A stretch of 64,000 nt of DNA from an uncultured Pelagimonas sp. GTDB lineage: Bacteria > Pseudomonadota > Alphaproteobacteria > Rhodobacterales > Rhodobacteraceae. Below, piece by piece: positions 7,965 through 16,299 of the stretch. The stretch spans positions 1-64,000 of the forward strand of contig NZ_CANMKO010000001.1 in the NCBI RefSeq assembly GCF_947498515.1. The letters are read 5' to 3'. A program made the translations under genes and the position numbers. Each line of letters opens with the position of its first letter. Positions within the stretch are counted from its first letter, which is position 1. The notes under the pieces were generated by a model. The model was not told the origin of the DNA, ran no database searches, and saw only the letters and a program-made list of their open reading frames with translations.

Positions 7965-9233
7965 TTAGCGTTTATCTGAATTTTCTAGTCTCACGATGCT
8001 TGGCGGAAACTCAACCCAAAACGTAGAAACGATCAGCTCTGAGTCGCCAGCAGCACGTTCAGAGTAACCATAGCTCGCTCTGTAGAGCCTGCAAATATCA
8101 GCGATGATATCCAGCCCAAGACCTTGGCCATCCGTTTCAGATGTACGGGCTGCTCTTCCACGGTAGTTCGACGCCCAAATCAGTTCCCGCTCCTCTTTAG
8201 GTATTCCCTTGCTAGTGTTGCTTATAGAAAAGCGCAACGCGCCCGATTGCTTAAGAATAAACGATGGCGAGATTGTGCCACCGGGCAGGCAGTACTTTAT
8301 CGCATTGTCTGAGAGGTTTGCGAGGAGATTAGTGAGATGCGACGGTGCAAGTCGCACAAAGATAAAATCCTCGGTGTTCGACCTTGTTTTTTGTAAGATC
8401 GCGATGCGCCTTGGCACGTGCCGAATTCTGGGTTGCATGATGGCATTGAAGGCATCTCTGATATCTGTGAAAGTAGCGTTCTGTTTGCCATTAGCCAATG
8501 CAATCTGAAACTTGCGCGCAATTGCCAAACCTCGAATGAGATTGATTGCTTTTGCTGCGTCGCCAAGCAAATCTAGACCATCGGGTGTCACGCCACTTAG
8601 GTGGGGAGCGGCCCTATGAATCTTTTTGAGGGAGTCCCCAAGGCTTTCAGCCTGTGACATGATTTCGTGGATGAGCTTGGATTGATCAGTTATTAAACGA
8701 TGCTCTTTGCCACCCAAACGGGTGAACATTGCATAGAGAAATGCACAAGTTTCCGCGAATTCATGGCGGAACGTGGTGCTGAAATCAATTTCCTCATTGA
8801 AGTAAAGTGATACAGCTCCAAAAGGCACGCCGTCTTCTGTCGCGATGGGGCACGTCGCCACCGCAACGATCTTGAGATCAACCAAGTCACGAGTGTAGTG
8901 TTTTGAAAGCCAAGACTTATCAAATGGCTTCTTGCCGGTGGGACCCGCGATTACAGGGCAGCCTTTTGTGTCTTCGCGGAAAATGACATTTTCTTCACTC
9001 AGTACGAAGAACGCCAGATCCTCCGCCTTCATGTCCTGAAGCTTAGGCCGATTATAGATGCCCTCGGCTTCAAACTCGCCTTGGGTATGGCGATGACGTT
9101 TCCAAAAAACGGCCGAATGCGCAGAAAATCGCTTCGCCATCAACTCCATCAGATAGCTCGGTTCGTCAAATGCCTCCAGAGCAGAGGTGTAAAATGACCC
9201 TGGCTTGGTATACGGAGCATCGTCATTCGGCAT
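7965..9233 (-). CDS. Cytoplasmic GAF-type sensor histidine kinase
   Basis: A 422-residue protein without membrane segments. Residues about 15-175 look like a GAF sensory domain (paired strands VAVATCPIATEDGVPFGAVSLYF at 123-145 resemble the GAF core). A helical dimerisation region carries a likely phospho-acceptor (KLIHEIMSQAESL, H189). The ATPase domain has an N box (NLSDNAIKY, N310), a degenerate G1 box (SNTSKGIP, 338-345, no Asp) and an intact G2 box (GQGLGL, 369-374). It should sense an intracellular ligand and phosphorylate a receiver. The next gene has a receiver-like domain, making it the natural partner. The start is preceded by GGCGGGAGA. It is first of three operon genes. Confidence 0.75.
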   Translation of the reverse strand: MPNDDAPYTKPGSFYTSALEAFDEPSYLMELMAKRFSAHSAVFWKRHRHTQGEFEAEGIYNRPKLQDMKAEDLAFFVLSEENVIFREDTKGCPVIAGPTGKKPFDKSWLSKHYTRDLVDLKIVAVATCPIATEDGVPFGAVSLYFNEEIDFSTTFRHEFAETCAFLYAMFTRLGGKEHRLITDQSKLIHEIMSQAESLGDSLKKIHRAAPHLSGVTPDGLDLLGDAAKAINLIRGLAIARKFQIALANGKQNATFTDIRDAFNAIMQPRIRHVPRRIAILQKTRSNTEDFIFVRLAPSHLTNLLANLSDNAIKYCLPGGTISPSFILKQSGALRFSISNTSKGIPKEERELIWASNYRGRAARTSETDGQGLGLDIIADICRLYRASYGYSERAAGDSELIVSTFWVEFPPSIVRLENSDKR

Positions 9234-9814
9234 TCACATTCGTCTCCCGCCTCCGATTTAACGCTTATGAATAGCCTAACATATTTTGTTTCAAAGTCAT
9301 ACCCTGACTCGAAATGTCGATACAATCTCCTGGAAGCGCGGGCCTTTGGACGCAATTGAAAACGAACGGGTGGCAGATTTTGGACTAGGATTGGCAGAAG
9401 CGTTGTAAGGTTCTCTCCTGAGCAAGGAGCCGATACCGTCGTATTGCTTGCGATATTCCCGGATAATGGTTCAAGCGGCGGGTTCTTCCATGATCGATGT
9501 GTGATGGATTCGTGAGAGCGGACCTTCGTAATTTGCGCAGCATCGGTGGGAAAGGGCTCACGGCGGTCTTAAGCTGCGCTCAAAACCTATGACGGCTTTG
9601 GGCTGATACCGGACGCTCCACATGTGTGTGAACGGTCCGGCGCGCCACCGAAGCACGCGAATGTCAGAGAAGCGCAGAAAGCGGAGTTTGCAAAGTCAGA
9701 CCCCACCCAGCCATTTCAGCATAAACACGCTGCAACGCCGCAAGAAGACCGGTCATTGGTGACCCTTGCAGAAAAAAACTGGGCTAGATGACGGCCATGC
9801 GGACGAAGTTGCCT
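9234..9814. other. Gene-free stretch upstream of the kinase operon, 581 bases
   Basis: The first 60-100 bases should hold the promoter and leader of the minus-strand kinase operon. The remainder (about 9360-9790) has no intact frame and reads like decayed sequence. It contains TTTGCAAAGTC at 9687-9697, also found beyond the other end of the operon at 6200-6210. Confidence 0.4.
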
Positions 9815-10063
9815 TTACTTGTTCGTCGAGTTGATGCTCCGTGGTGCTTTCGCAAACCAAAGACCCAGCATGCAAAGTAAGACACCTGCAATCTCAAATG
9901 GCGCGACAAATCTAAGCTCTACCCATGCTGGGCTTTCACAGATAATTGACGACCATCCACCCTTAACAGACTGATAAACCATCCAATAACACTGCAAAGC
10001 CCCCCCAAGTGCTGGCCCAGAGAAGATGAGTATAAGTCCGGCAATAATCAGAAACCACTTCAT
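9815..10063 (-). CDS. Small two-helix membrane protein, unknown (82 aa)
   Basis: Two hydrophobic segments are clear: residues 2-21 (KWFLIIAGLILIFSGPALGG) and about 54-70 (FEIAGVLLCMLGLWFA), separated by a short loop with one Cys and two Trp and ending in a basic tail. I do not recognise the family. There is no strong ribosome binding site before the ATG at 10063. Composition is AT-rich like the rest of this island. It could be a small integral membrane protein or lipoprotein-like accessory; no neighbour hints at a job. Confidence 0.45.
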   Translation of the reverse strand: MKWFLIIAGLILIFSGPALGGALQCYWMVYQSVKGGWSSIICESPAWVELRFVAPFEIAGVLLCMLGLWFAKAPRSINSTNK

Positions 10064-10204
10064 CCGGAAAACATAGTAGTTATGCCCTCCAATTCAAATC
10101 CAATCGCTTCAGTTAGTTGCTTCTTGCACTACACAGCAGAAGAGGTCTGGGCTCAAACCGGACTTGCGGCAACTTAAGGTGACCGGGCTGAATTTCTACG
10201 AATT

Positions 10205-10732
10205 CTACCTTAAGAGTAACCTGCCAAACGAACCCGACCAATCAAACCCATCAAACCCATCTAGCGAACCTGTTTTGTGCCACCATAATCCTGCAACCAA
10301 GCAGGCCAAAGAGTCTTCTGGATAATCATCAGGGAAGTTGCCGACGACTATTGTGATCCTCTCGCTCTGAGCTGTTCGAACATTTTGCACATAACAACTA
10401 TCTGAATTTGTCGGCCACTTTTGGATGTCTTTGCGTGCAGTTTCATCGAAACCCACGAGTGCATCATCTTGAACTATTTGGTTCTTAATAAAGCCTAACC
10501 CACTAGCAAAGTGAAGGGAGTCTGGGCGTGTGCCCCTATCGCTATCCACCACTTTCTCCTGAGCTGTGAGATGCACGAAGTAAACTTCGATTAGTGCTCT
10601 TGCTGTTGCGTCCAACTTTTCATTTTGTAGTAAAACAACTGTTGATTTGAAGCTATCTGCAGACAATGCTGGTGCGTTCCAAAACAACAATAGTAGAGCG
10701 CAAAGAAAACCGCCTAATTTCTTTAGCGCCAT
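10205..10732 (-). CDS. Exported protein of unknown function (175 aa)
   Basis: The N-terminus is a classical signal peptide (basic MALKK, hydrophobic CALLLLFW, cleavage after PALSA near residue 25). The mature part of about 150 residues has two Cys (in DSCYVQNV and SLACLVAGL) that could form a periplasmic disulfide, and an acidic/aromatic end. AGGAG lies eight bases before the ATG at 10732. No recognised domain. It lies in the AT-rich accessory island, in the same direction as its neighbours but with gaps of more than 140 bases, so probably separately transcribed. Confidence 0.6.
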   Translation of the reverse strand: MALKKLGGFLCALLLLFWNAPALSADSFKSTVVLLQNEKLDATARALIEVYFVHLTAQEKVVDSDRGTRPDSLHFASGLGFIKNQIVQDDALVGFDETARKDIQKWPTNSDSCYVQNVRTAQSERITIVVGNFPDDYPEDSLACLVAGLWWHKTGSLDGFDGFDWSGSFGRLLLR

Positions 10733-10965
10733 ACTCTACTCCTGACAGAACTGCTGATTCTTAAGCCTGAACTTGCTAGCGGTAGCTAGAGAACGTTTTT
10801 GTAACATGAAGGTCCACAATGGAGAAGTCGAGTTAATCTGTTTGCGATCGAGGCAGAAGAAATTTCAATCGTTGAAGATTAGTCAATTTGGGCTGGGAGC
10901 GGACACCGTACCAACTGACATGTCGTCTCCCAGCCAAAACCGATCTGGTTGCTAAGGTTCAGTAG

Positions 10966-11721
10966 CTAGTCATGACGCCCAATGGTCAAGTCCTTTTCAA
11001 TTCTTTCCCAGGCTGCAGTCAGCCGTGCGTCATAACCAAATTTTCCCTTTTCCAACCCGTAGCTTTCAATGAGTGGCTTCCCTCCGTACACACCAGGGTG
11101 CGGATGTTCCGAACTGAGAATCCCATTTTTTTTCAACGAAATCTGTGCAGAACGGCCGAAGGCAATAGTTAGCCGAGGTCGCAGTTGCGTTAGTTCGTTA
11201 AGTAGAACCTTTGACTGCAAATAGTCCAACTCTTGTCGCTCACTATTCGAAAAGATGTCGGCTTCTCCAGGGTTGAGCCAGAGTTTGTTTGCATCTGTTA
11301 CCCAGACACCAAAACCAGCCTCAACTATTCTTTCAACAAGCTTCCAGACAAAGCCATAGCGTTTTTTGTTGCGCATGTGTTGGTCGCCCAAGGCGAATGG
11401 CACTCCGGCAGTTAAAGTATTTGGAGCTGTCGCCCCCCTTAACGGATCCTGAAAAACCAGGGCGATGTATCGAACTGAGGTAGCCAAATCCGGAGCTATT
11501 GCGATTGGCATGTCATACCCGCAACGGATAGAACTAATCCTTTGGGCGTGGCATGCGACAATTTTTGAGGTGGGTACGCACCGGTAAGTTATCTCCTTTG
11601 TTGGCTCATGAAACTTGTTCCGGCAGTGTTGTGAAAAGTCCTTTAGGAAATCGAACTCAATTATCGGCTGCTGAGTTTCTCGAACAACAGTTGTCCATTT
11701 TTCACCCTCACAAAAATACAT
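10966..11721 (-). CDS. Putative uracil-DNA-glycosylase-fold protein
   Basis: A 251-residue protein whose central and C-terminal parts resemble the uracil-DNA glycosylase superfamily. LVFQDPLRG (residues 88-96) is in the position of the water-activating motif, VWVTDANKLW (139-148) and RPRLTIAFGRSA (181-192) match core strands, and EHPHPG (205-210) is in the position of the HPSP-like minor-groove loop. The N-terminal 75 residues include five Cys (the first at residue 4) and are not typical. If the assignment holds it would be a DNA base-excision or nucleotide-binding enzyme of unusual subtype. Composition is AT-rich compared with the ribosomal genes, suggesting transfer. GAGAG precedes the ATG at 11721. 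Family call is tentative. Confidence 0.45.
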   Translation of the reverse strand: MYFCEGEKWTTVVRETQQPIIEFDFLKDFSQHCRNKFHEPTKEITYRCVPTSKIVACHAQRISSIRCGYDMPIAIAPDLATSVRYIALVFQDPLRGATAPNTLTAGVPFALGDQHMRNKKRYGFVWKLVERIVEAGFGVWVTDANKLWLNPGEADIFSNSERQELDYLQSKVLLNELTQLRPRLTIAFGRSAQISLKKNGILSSEHPHPGVYGGKPLIESYGLEKGKFGYDARLTAAWERIEKDLTIGRHD

Positions 11722-12188
11722 AGCATACTCTCAATATGGGTTTTCAGCTTGCAGCCAATTTTTCCCGTTCCAAAAATCAACTACAAATACCTTTGCAACA
11801 CTTCAACCTCGGTAGGTGCCCGAGAGCCCGCCTTGGGCCGACACTCGACCTTTGGCGGTGTTCGTGTTGATCGTATGGGTGATTATCGAGAGGCGGCGGG
11901 CGATTTGCTTTGGTATTGGGGGCGACCGGGGGTGCGTCCGGTGCCGAGAGTGGTTTGAGAGGTTTGAGCGCGTGTGTTTGCCAAAGGGTGTTGTCCGGTA
12001 GCACCCGGCCTAGTGAGGCGGGACTGGATTGCGGGCAATCGCGGAAAAGGTGGCGCGGGCTGTTTGGCGAGGCCCAATGCGCCTTTGTTTCTTGGCAATC
12101 CGCAAAACCCCCTAGACGCCCTAGCCCTTCCCTGTTACCTACGCGCAGTCTCAAGGCTCCAGATTCGTTCTGGGGCCTTGTGATCTTT

Positions 12189-12217
12189 TTCATCTGGGAC
12201 CTTCGGGGCCCTATACT
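12189..12217 (+). promoter_or_regulatory. Weak candidate promoter for the rplB block
   Basis: A good -10 hexamer TATACT lies 17 bases after TTCATC, a poor -35. It would start transcription about 50 bases before rplB, which needs its own promoter because the rpsJ block is terminated 9 kb upstream. Confidence 0.3.
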
Positions 12218-12239
12218 CCGGGGCAATGCCCCATCCATA

Positions 12240-12255
12240 GACGGGTCATCCCGTC
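12240..12255 (+). promoter_or_regulatory. Hairpin in the rplB leader
   Basis: GACGGG pairs perfectly with CCCGTC around the loop TCAT, ending about 20 bases before the rplB start. It may be a control site in the 5' leader; no regulator is identified. Confidence 0.35.
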
Positions 12256-12276
12256 GTTAAACGGAAGTCAGAAAGC

Positions 12277-13119
12277 ATGGCATTAAAGTCGTATAAGCCG
12301 ACGACGCCAGGCCAGCGTGGGCTGGTTCTGATCGACCGTTCGGAGCTGTGGAAAGGTCGTCCTGTCAAAGCCCTTACAGAGGGTCTGACAAAGTCGGGCG
12401 GTCGTAACAACACCGGACGTATCACATCACGTCGCCGCGGTGGCGGGGCAAAGCGCCTCTACCGTATCGTAGATTTCAAGCGGAACAAATTCGACGTATC
12501 GGCCACCGTGGCCCGTATCGAATATGACCCTAACCGGACCGCTTTCATCGCACTCGTTCAGTATGACGATGGCGAGCAGGCCTATATCCTGGCACCTCAG
12601 CGTCTCGCCATTGGCGACCGTATTGTTGCCAGCGCCAAGGCCGACATCAAGCCCGGTAACGCAATGCCTTTCTCGGGCATGCCAATCGGTACGATCGTTC
12701 ACAACATCGAGCTGAAGCCTGGTAAAGGTGGTCAGATCGCACGCGCCGCGGGCACCTATGCCCAGTTTGTTGGCCGTGACGGTGGCTACGCCCAGATCCG
12801 TCTGAGCTCCGGTGAACTTCGCTTGGTACGTCAGGAATGCATGGCCACCGTTGGTGCCGTGTCGAACCCAGACAACTCCAACCAGAACTTTGGTAAAGCC
12901 GGCCGTATGCGTCACAAGGGCATCCGCCCAAGTGTTCGTGGTGTCGTCATGAACCCAATCGATCACCCACACGGTGGTGGTGAAGGTCGTACATCGGGTG
13001 GTCGCCATCCGGTAACACCTTGGGGCAAGCCGACCAAAGGCAAGCGTACCCGCAATACAAACAAAGCGTCGCAAAAGCTGATCATCCGCTCGCGCCACGC
13101 CAAGAAGAAGGGACGCTAA
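12277..13119 (+). CDS. rplB: 50S ribosomal protein L2
   Basis: L2 (280 aa) binds 23S rRNA at the subunit interface and is needed for peptidyl transferase activity. Hallmarks are the N-terminal [14 protein letters not shown], the two beta-barrel domains and the C-terminal loop with [14 protein letters not shown], which holds the conserved His near the active centre. CGGAAG precedes the ATG. It starts a new ribosomal block (rplB-rpsS-rplV-rpsC-rplP), separated from rplW by about 9 kb of unrelated genes. Confidence 0.97.
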   Translation: MALKSYKPTTPGQRGLVLIDRSELWKGRPVKALTEGLTKSGGRNNTGRITSRRRGGGAKRLYRIVDFKRNKFDVSATVARIEYDPNRTAFIALVQYDDGEQAYILAPQRLAIGDRIVASAKADIKPGNAMPFSGMPIGTIVHNIELKPGKGGQIARAAGTYAQFVGRDGGYAQIRLSSGELRLVRQECMATVGAVSNPDNSNQNFGKAGRMRHKGIRPSVRGVVMNPIDHPHGGGEGRTSGGRHPVTPWGKPTKGKRTRNTNKASQKLIIRSRHAKKKGR

Positions 13120-13122
13120 TTA

Positions 13123-13401
13123 ATGTCTCGCTCTGTTTGGAAAGGCCCCTTTGTCGATGCTTACGTCCTGAAAAAGGCCGAAAAAGCACGCGACTCGGGC
13201 AAGAACGAAGTTATCAAAATTTGGTCGCGTCGTTCGACAATCCTGCCGCAATTCGTCGGTCTGACTTTTGCCGTTTATAACGGTCAGAAACATATCCCGG
13301 TCAACGTGACCGAGGACATGATCGGCCAGAAATTCGGTGAATATTCGCCAACGCGGACCTACTACGGTCACGCGGCTGACAAAAAAGCCAAGAGGAAGTA
13401 A
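13123..13401 (+). CDS. rpsS: 30S ribosomal protein S19
   Basis: S19 (92 aa) forms the head-top complex with S13 near the A-site tRNA. The start [12 protein letters not shown] and the [23 protein letters not shown] segment are characteristic, and the length equals the family norm. It follows rplB by three bases with AAGGGA ahead. Confidence 0.97.
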   Translation: MSRSVWKGPFVDAYVLKKAEKARDSGKNEVIKIWSRRSTILPQFVGLTFAVYNGQKHIPVNVTEDMIGQKFGEYSPTRTYYGHAADKKAKRK

Positions 13402-13404
13402 GCC

Positions 13405-13785
13405 ATGGGCAAGGATAAAAATCCCCGCCGCGTGGCGGACAACGAAGCGATGGCCAAGCTGCGCATGCTGCGCACAAGCCCGCAGAAACTCAACCTTGTT
13501 GCCGGTCTTATCCGTGGCAAGAAAGTTGATCGCGCTCTGACTGATCTGACCTTCTCTAAGAAGCGGATCGCCGAAGACGTGAAAAAGTGCCTGCAGTCCG
13601 CCATTGCAAACGCTGAGAACAACCACGGTCTTGATGTTGACGAGCTTATCGTCGCAGAAGCCTATGTTGGTAAGAACCTGATCATGAAGCGCGGTCGTCC
13701 GCGGGCACGTGGTCGTTTCGGTCGTATCAACAAGCCGTTCTCGGAACTCACCATCAAGGTGCGTCAGGTTGAGGAGCAAGCCTAA
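13405..13785 (+). CDS. rplV: 50S ribosomal protein L22
   Basis: L22 (126 aa) has a long beta hairpin that lines the exit tunnel and contributes to macrolide response. [20 protein letters not shown], the hairpin ([15 protein letters not shown]) and the end [12 protein letters not shown] are intact. GAGGAAG precedes the ATG; the stop overlaps the rpsC start by one base (TAATG). Confidence 0.97.
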   Translation: MGKDKNPRRVADNEAMAKLRMLRTSPQKLNLVAGLIRGKKVDRALTDLTFSKKRIAEDVKKCLQSAIANAENNHGLDVDELIVAEAYVGKNLIMKRGRPRARGRFGRINKPFSELTIKVRQVEEQA

Positions 13786-14504
13786 TGGGTAATAAAACAA
13801 ACCCGATCGGTATGCGTCTGCAGGTGAACCGCACCTGGGACAGCCGTTGGTACGCTGACACCAAAGACTATGGTGATCTGCTGTTGGAAGACATCGCAAT
13901 CCGCGATTTCATCCACAAAGAGTGCAAGCAGGCCGGTATTGCCCGCGTGATCATTGAACGCCCTCACAAGAAGTGCCGTGTGTCTGTGCACACTGCGCGT
14001 CCTGGCGTGATCATCGGTAAAAAAGGTGCTGACATCGAAGTTCTGCGCAAGAAACTGGCGGCAATGACCGACAGCGAAGTGCACCTGAACATCGTTGAAG
14101 TGCGCAAGCCCGAGCTGGACGCCCAGCTTGTTGGTGAGAGCATTGCTCAGCAGCTCGAGCGTCGTGTTTCTTTCCGTCGCGCCATGAAGCGCTCGGTTCA
14201 GAACGCCATGCGTATGGGTGCCCTTGGCATTCGTGTGAACGTTGCTGGCCGTCTTGGCGGTGCAGAAATCGCGCGTACGGAATGGTACCGCGAAGGCCGA
14301 GTGCCTCTCCACACGCTGCGTGCAGACATCGATCACGCTCAGGTCAAAGCTTCGACTCCCTATGGTATCATCGGGATCAAAGTTTGGATCTTCAAAGGCG
14401 AGATCATGGAGCATGATCCAGCCGCACGCGATCGCAAGTCGCAAGAAGTTCAAGACGGTCCGGCCCCTCGTGGTGCTGGCGGCCGTCGTGATAATCGGGG
14501 GTAA
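13785..14504 (+). CDS. rpsC: 30S ribosomal protein S3
   Basis: S3 (239 aa) sits at the mRNA entry tunnel and has helicase-assisting basic residues. The KH motif ([17 protein letters not shown]) near residues 70-90 and the C-terminal half ([27 protein letters not shown]) are complete. The tail is Arg/Gly-rich ([13 protein letters not shown]). It overlaps rplV by one base and uses GAGGAG inside rplV. Confidence 0.97.
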   Translation: MGNKTNPIGMRLQVNRTWDSRWYADTKDYGDLLLEDIAIRDFIHKECKQAGIARVIIERPHKKCRVSVHTARPGVIIGKKGADIEVLRKKLAAMTDSEVHLNIVEVRKPELDAQLVGESIAQQLERRVSFRRAMKRSVQNAMRMGALGIRVNVAGRLGGAEIARTEWYREGRVPLHTLRADIDHAQVKASTPYGIIGIKVWIFKGEIMEHDPAARDRKSQEVQDGPAPRGAGGRRDNRG

Positions 14505-14506
14505 CT

Positions 14507-14920
14507 ATGCTTCAGCCAAAGCGTACTAAATTCCGCAAGATGCACAAAGGCCGGATCAAAGGCCTTGCAAAAGGCGGTTCCGGTGTTGATTTCGGCACCT
14601 ATGGTCTGAAGGCTCTTGAGCCTGAGCGTGTTACCGCACGTCAGATCGAAGCCGCTCGCCGTGCCATGACGCGTCATATGAAGCGTCAAGGTAAGGTGTG
14701 GATCCGCATCTATCCTGACACGCCGATCACAGCCAAGCCTATCGAAGTTCGTATGGGTAAAGGTAAAGGTTCGGTTGACCGTTGGGCCTGCAAAGTGAAG
14801 CCGGGCCGCGTCATGTTCGAAATCGACGGTGTATCCGACGAAGTCGCACGTGAAGCCCTGCGTCTTGCTGCGATGAAACTGCCGGTGAAAACCCGCGTTG
14901 TTGTTCGCGAAGATTGGTAA
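14507..14920 (+). CDS. rplP: 50S ribosomal protein L16
   Basis: L16 (137 aa) lies near the A and P tRNA sites of the large subunit. [16 protein letters not shown] and the segment [19 protein letters not shown] are hallmarks, with [19 protein letters not shown] following. The length matches the family. It ends the second ribosomal block: a hairpin repeat and a strong terminator follow, and rpmC, its normal neighbour, is about 8 kb away. Confidence 0.97.
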   Translation: MLQPKRTKFRKMHKGRIKGLAKGGSGVDFGTYGLKALEPERVTARQIEAARRAMTRHMKRQGKVWIRIYPDTPITAKPIEVRMGKGKGSVDRWACKVKPGRVMFEIDGVSDEVAREALRLAAMKLPVKTRVVVREDW

Positions 14921-14921
14921 G

Positions 14922-14946
14922 TTGGTGGGGTAAAACCCCACCCTAC
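14922..14946 (+). repeat. Dispersed palindromic repeat, copy 1
   Basis: A 25-base sequence with a GTGGGGT/ACCCCAC inverted repeat around AAA, immediately after the rplP stop. An identical 25-base copy follows the rpoA stop at 34743-34767. Both sit just downstream of a ribosomal-operon stop codon, as extragenic palindromes do. Confidence 0.75.
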
Positions 14947-14956
14947 CGCAAAATTG

Positions 14957-14988
14957 ACCCCCGGCGCAGAGTTGCGGCGGGGGTTTTT
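14957..14988 (+). terminator. Terminator ending the rplB-rplP block
   Basis: CCCCCGGCGCA pairs with TGCGGCGGGGG with a single internal mismatch around GAGT, followed by five T's. Confidence 0.88.
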
Positions 14989-15005
14989 CTTTGTACAGTG
15001 CGCGC

Positions 15006-15439
15006 ATGTGCTTCTTTGGTTTTGAAACGGCGCGCCGCTTGCCCCTCGCGGAGTCAGATCACGATGTTTTGGTGGTTGTTGAGGACTGGATGACCTGATT
15101 GCCGAGGATCGGTTCGAGGATGCCTTTTGCCTGTCAGCCCATCATCCAGAACAGGGTTGGACACCCCAGCTGATGCAGGAAGTGATTGCTGGTTATGGGC
15201 TTCCTGATCCACATCCAGACGGGCCGTTTTCCGTGACTTCAAGGCATCAAGCAACTGGAACCCCATTTCACAAAGACGTGACCCGGATTGGGGAACCGGT
15301 AGAAAAGGACGGGCATGTTGCCGTCGTTCAGTATGACCTGCCGCTAAACGGCAAGTGGTCAGATTTGACGGCGGGGTTTCTATTGTTGCGTCGGCCTGAG
15401 GCTGAATATCTTGTCCTTCAAGACATCCATGTGTTTTGA
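15006..15439 (+). pseudogene. Small conserved-looking gene broken by a -1 frameshift
   Basis: The frame from ATG 15006 encodes a 30-residue start (ending DHDVLVVVEDWMT) and stops at 15096-15098. The -1 frame is open from 15083 and continues the protein in the same style (DDLIAEDRFEDAFCLSAHH and onward) to a stop at 15437-15439, ending DLTAGFLLLRRPEAEYLVLQDIHVF. Joining near 15089 gives one protein of about 144 residues. The codon use of both halves looks coding, and the -1 half has no credible start of its own until 15173. No family is named with certainty. It is either a genuine pseudogene, a programmed -1 shift or a missing base in the assembly. It lies between two ribosomal blocks. Confidence 0.6.
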
Positions 15440-15537
15440 CGCAGTCGGCTTTTGGTCGTTGGCACCTCCCCTAAAAGCGCGAGTGTACAAAAGGTTAACG
15501 TATCGTAAATTATACCTACTACGGCTGTGGAGTGGTC

Positions 15538-16203
15538 ATGCTTGAGTTCATCAAGGGAAAAATCAGCGTTTTGGTGTCGAACGCGGCCAAGCGGGGGAAC
15601 CCCTTGGCGCAAAAGCTTGTCGCAAATGAGTTGCGAAGTTTTTACGGCTCGATGGCGGTGTCCCCGATTGTGCCGGGCGCGTTTCGCATCCCTGATCCTA
15701 GCGGTGATCTCGATGATGAAGATGATTTTGCCACGGTTCCGTTGACCCCTTTGCCGGTTGATCCCGATCGGTTGATCGGCGAGCGTGTTTCCGACGCCTC
15801 GGTCAGCCTTGGGTTCTACGGCATGGGAAGTTGCGAGTTTTTCGGGCTGGAAATGGCGCAGGGCTGGCTGATCTTGCCTATCCGCGGGGCGGGTGGCTGG
15901 CTGCACCTTGATGGGCGCATCGTTCAGGATGAGAGCTATGACACGGGCGAGCCGCGCCCATGGATCGTTGACGCAGATGACCGCGCCTTTCTGGAACGTC
16001 TGCAAGGGGCGGTGATCACGCGGGCGGATTTGGGGCCGATTTCATTGGTGCTTGAATTCGACAACGGCGCGCGTTTGTGCCTTGAGGCCGATCCGGCGAC
16101 CCGACCAAATCAACCCGGAGTGGACACGCCGCGGGCTTTTGCCGAGGGGGATGACCTTGCCGACGCGGTGTTTCTTAGCCCGTCGGGGTTGATTTACGTC
16201 TAA
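15538..16203 (+). CDS. Hypothetical cytoplasmic protein (221 aa)
   Basis: An acidic soluble protein with no signal peptide or membrane helix. The first 30 residues are basic and helical (MLEFIKGKISVLVSNAAKRG), followed by a Pro/Asp-rich linker (IPDPSGDLDDEDDFATVPLTP) and a beta-rich domain with GAGGWLHLDGRIVQDE and LVLEFDNGARLCLEAD. A GTG six bases upstream is possible, but ATG 15538 is chosen because GGAG lies five bases ahead of it. It precedes an RTX-like gene by 96 bases on the same strand, so the two may be related in function. I do not recognise the family. Confidence 0.65.
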   Translation: MLEFIKGKISVLVSNAAKRGNPLAQKLVANELRSFYGSMAVSPIVPGAFRIPDPSGDLDDEDDFATVPLTPLPVDPDRLIGERVSDASVSLGFYGMGSCEFFGLEMAQGWLILPIRGAGGWLHLDGRIVQDESYDTGEPRPWIVDADDRAFLERLQGAVITRADLGPISLVLEFDNGARLCLEADPATRPNQPGVDTPRAFAEGDDLADAVFLSPSGLIYV

Positions 16204-16299
16204 AACAATCAATTCTGGACTGTTTCCAAAACAGCAGCTTGTCCTCGGGCGCTTTGGTCCGCAATATCAGCCGCATATTTGAGTATGTGAGGAAAAGCG

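Larger units (their letters stand above)
11722..12276. other. Leader region before rplB, 555 bases without a supported gene
   Basis: The left part is AT-rich island edge; from about 11815 the GC content rises to that of the ribosomal block. Many overlapping open frames exist on both strands but none has a ribosome binding site plus a recognisable domain. The last 90 bases hold the candidate promoter (12189-12217) and a hairpin (12240-12255). Confidence 0.4.

Noticed and set aside
11777-12238. Overlapping ORFs on both strands in the rplB leader
   Set aside because: Several mutually overlapping frames of equal length with no start signals, as expected from GC-rich non-coding sequence.
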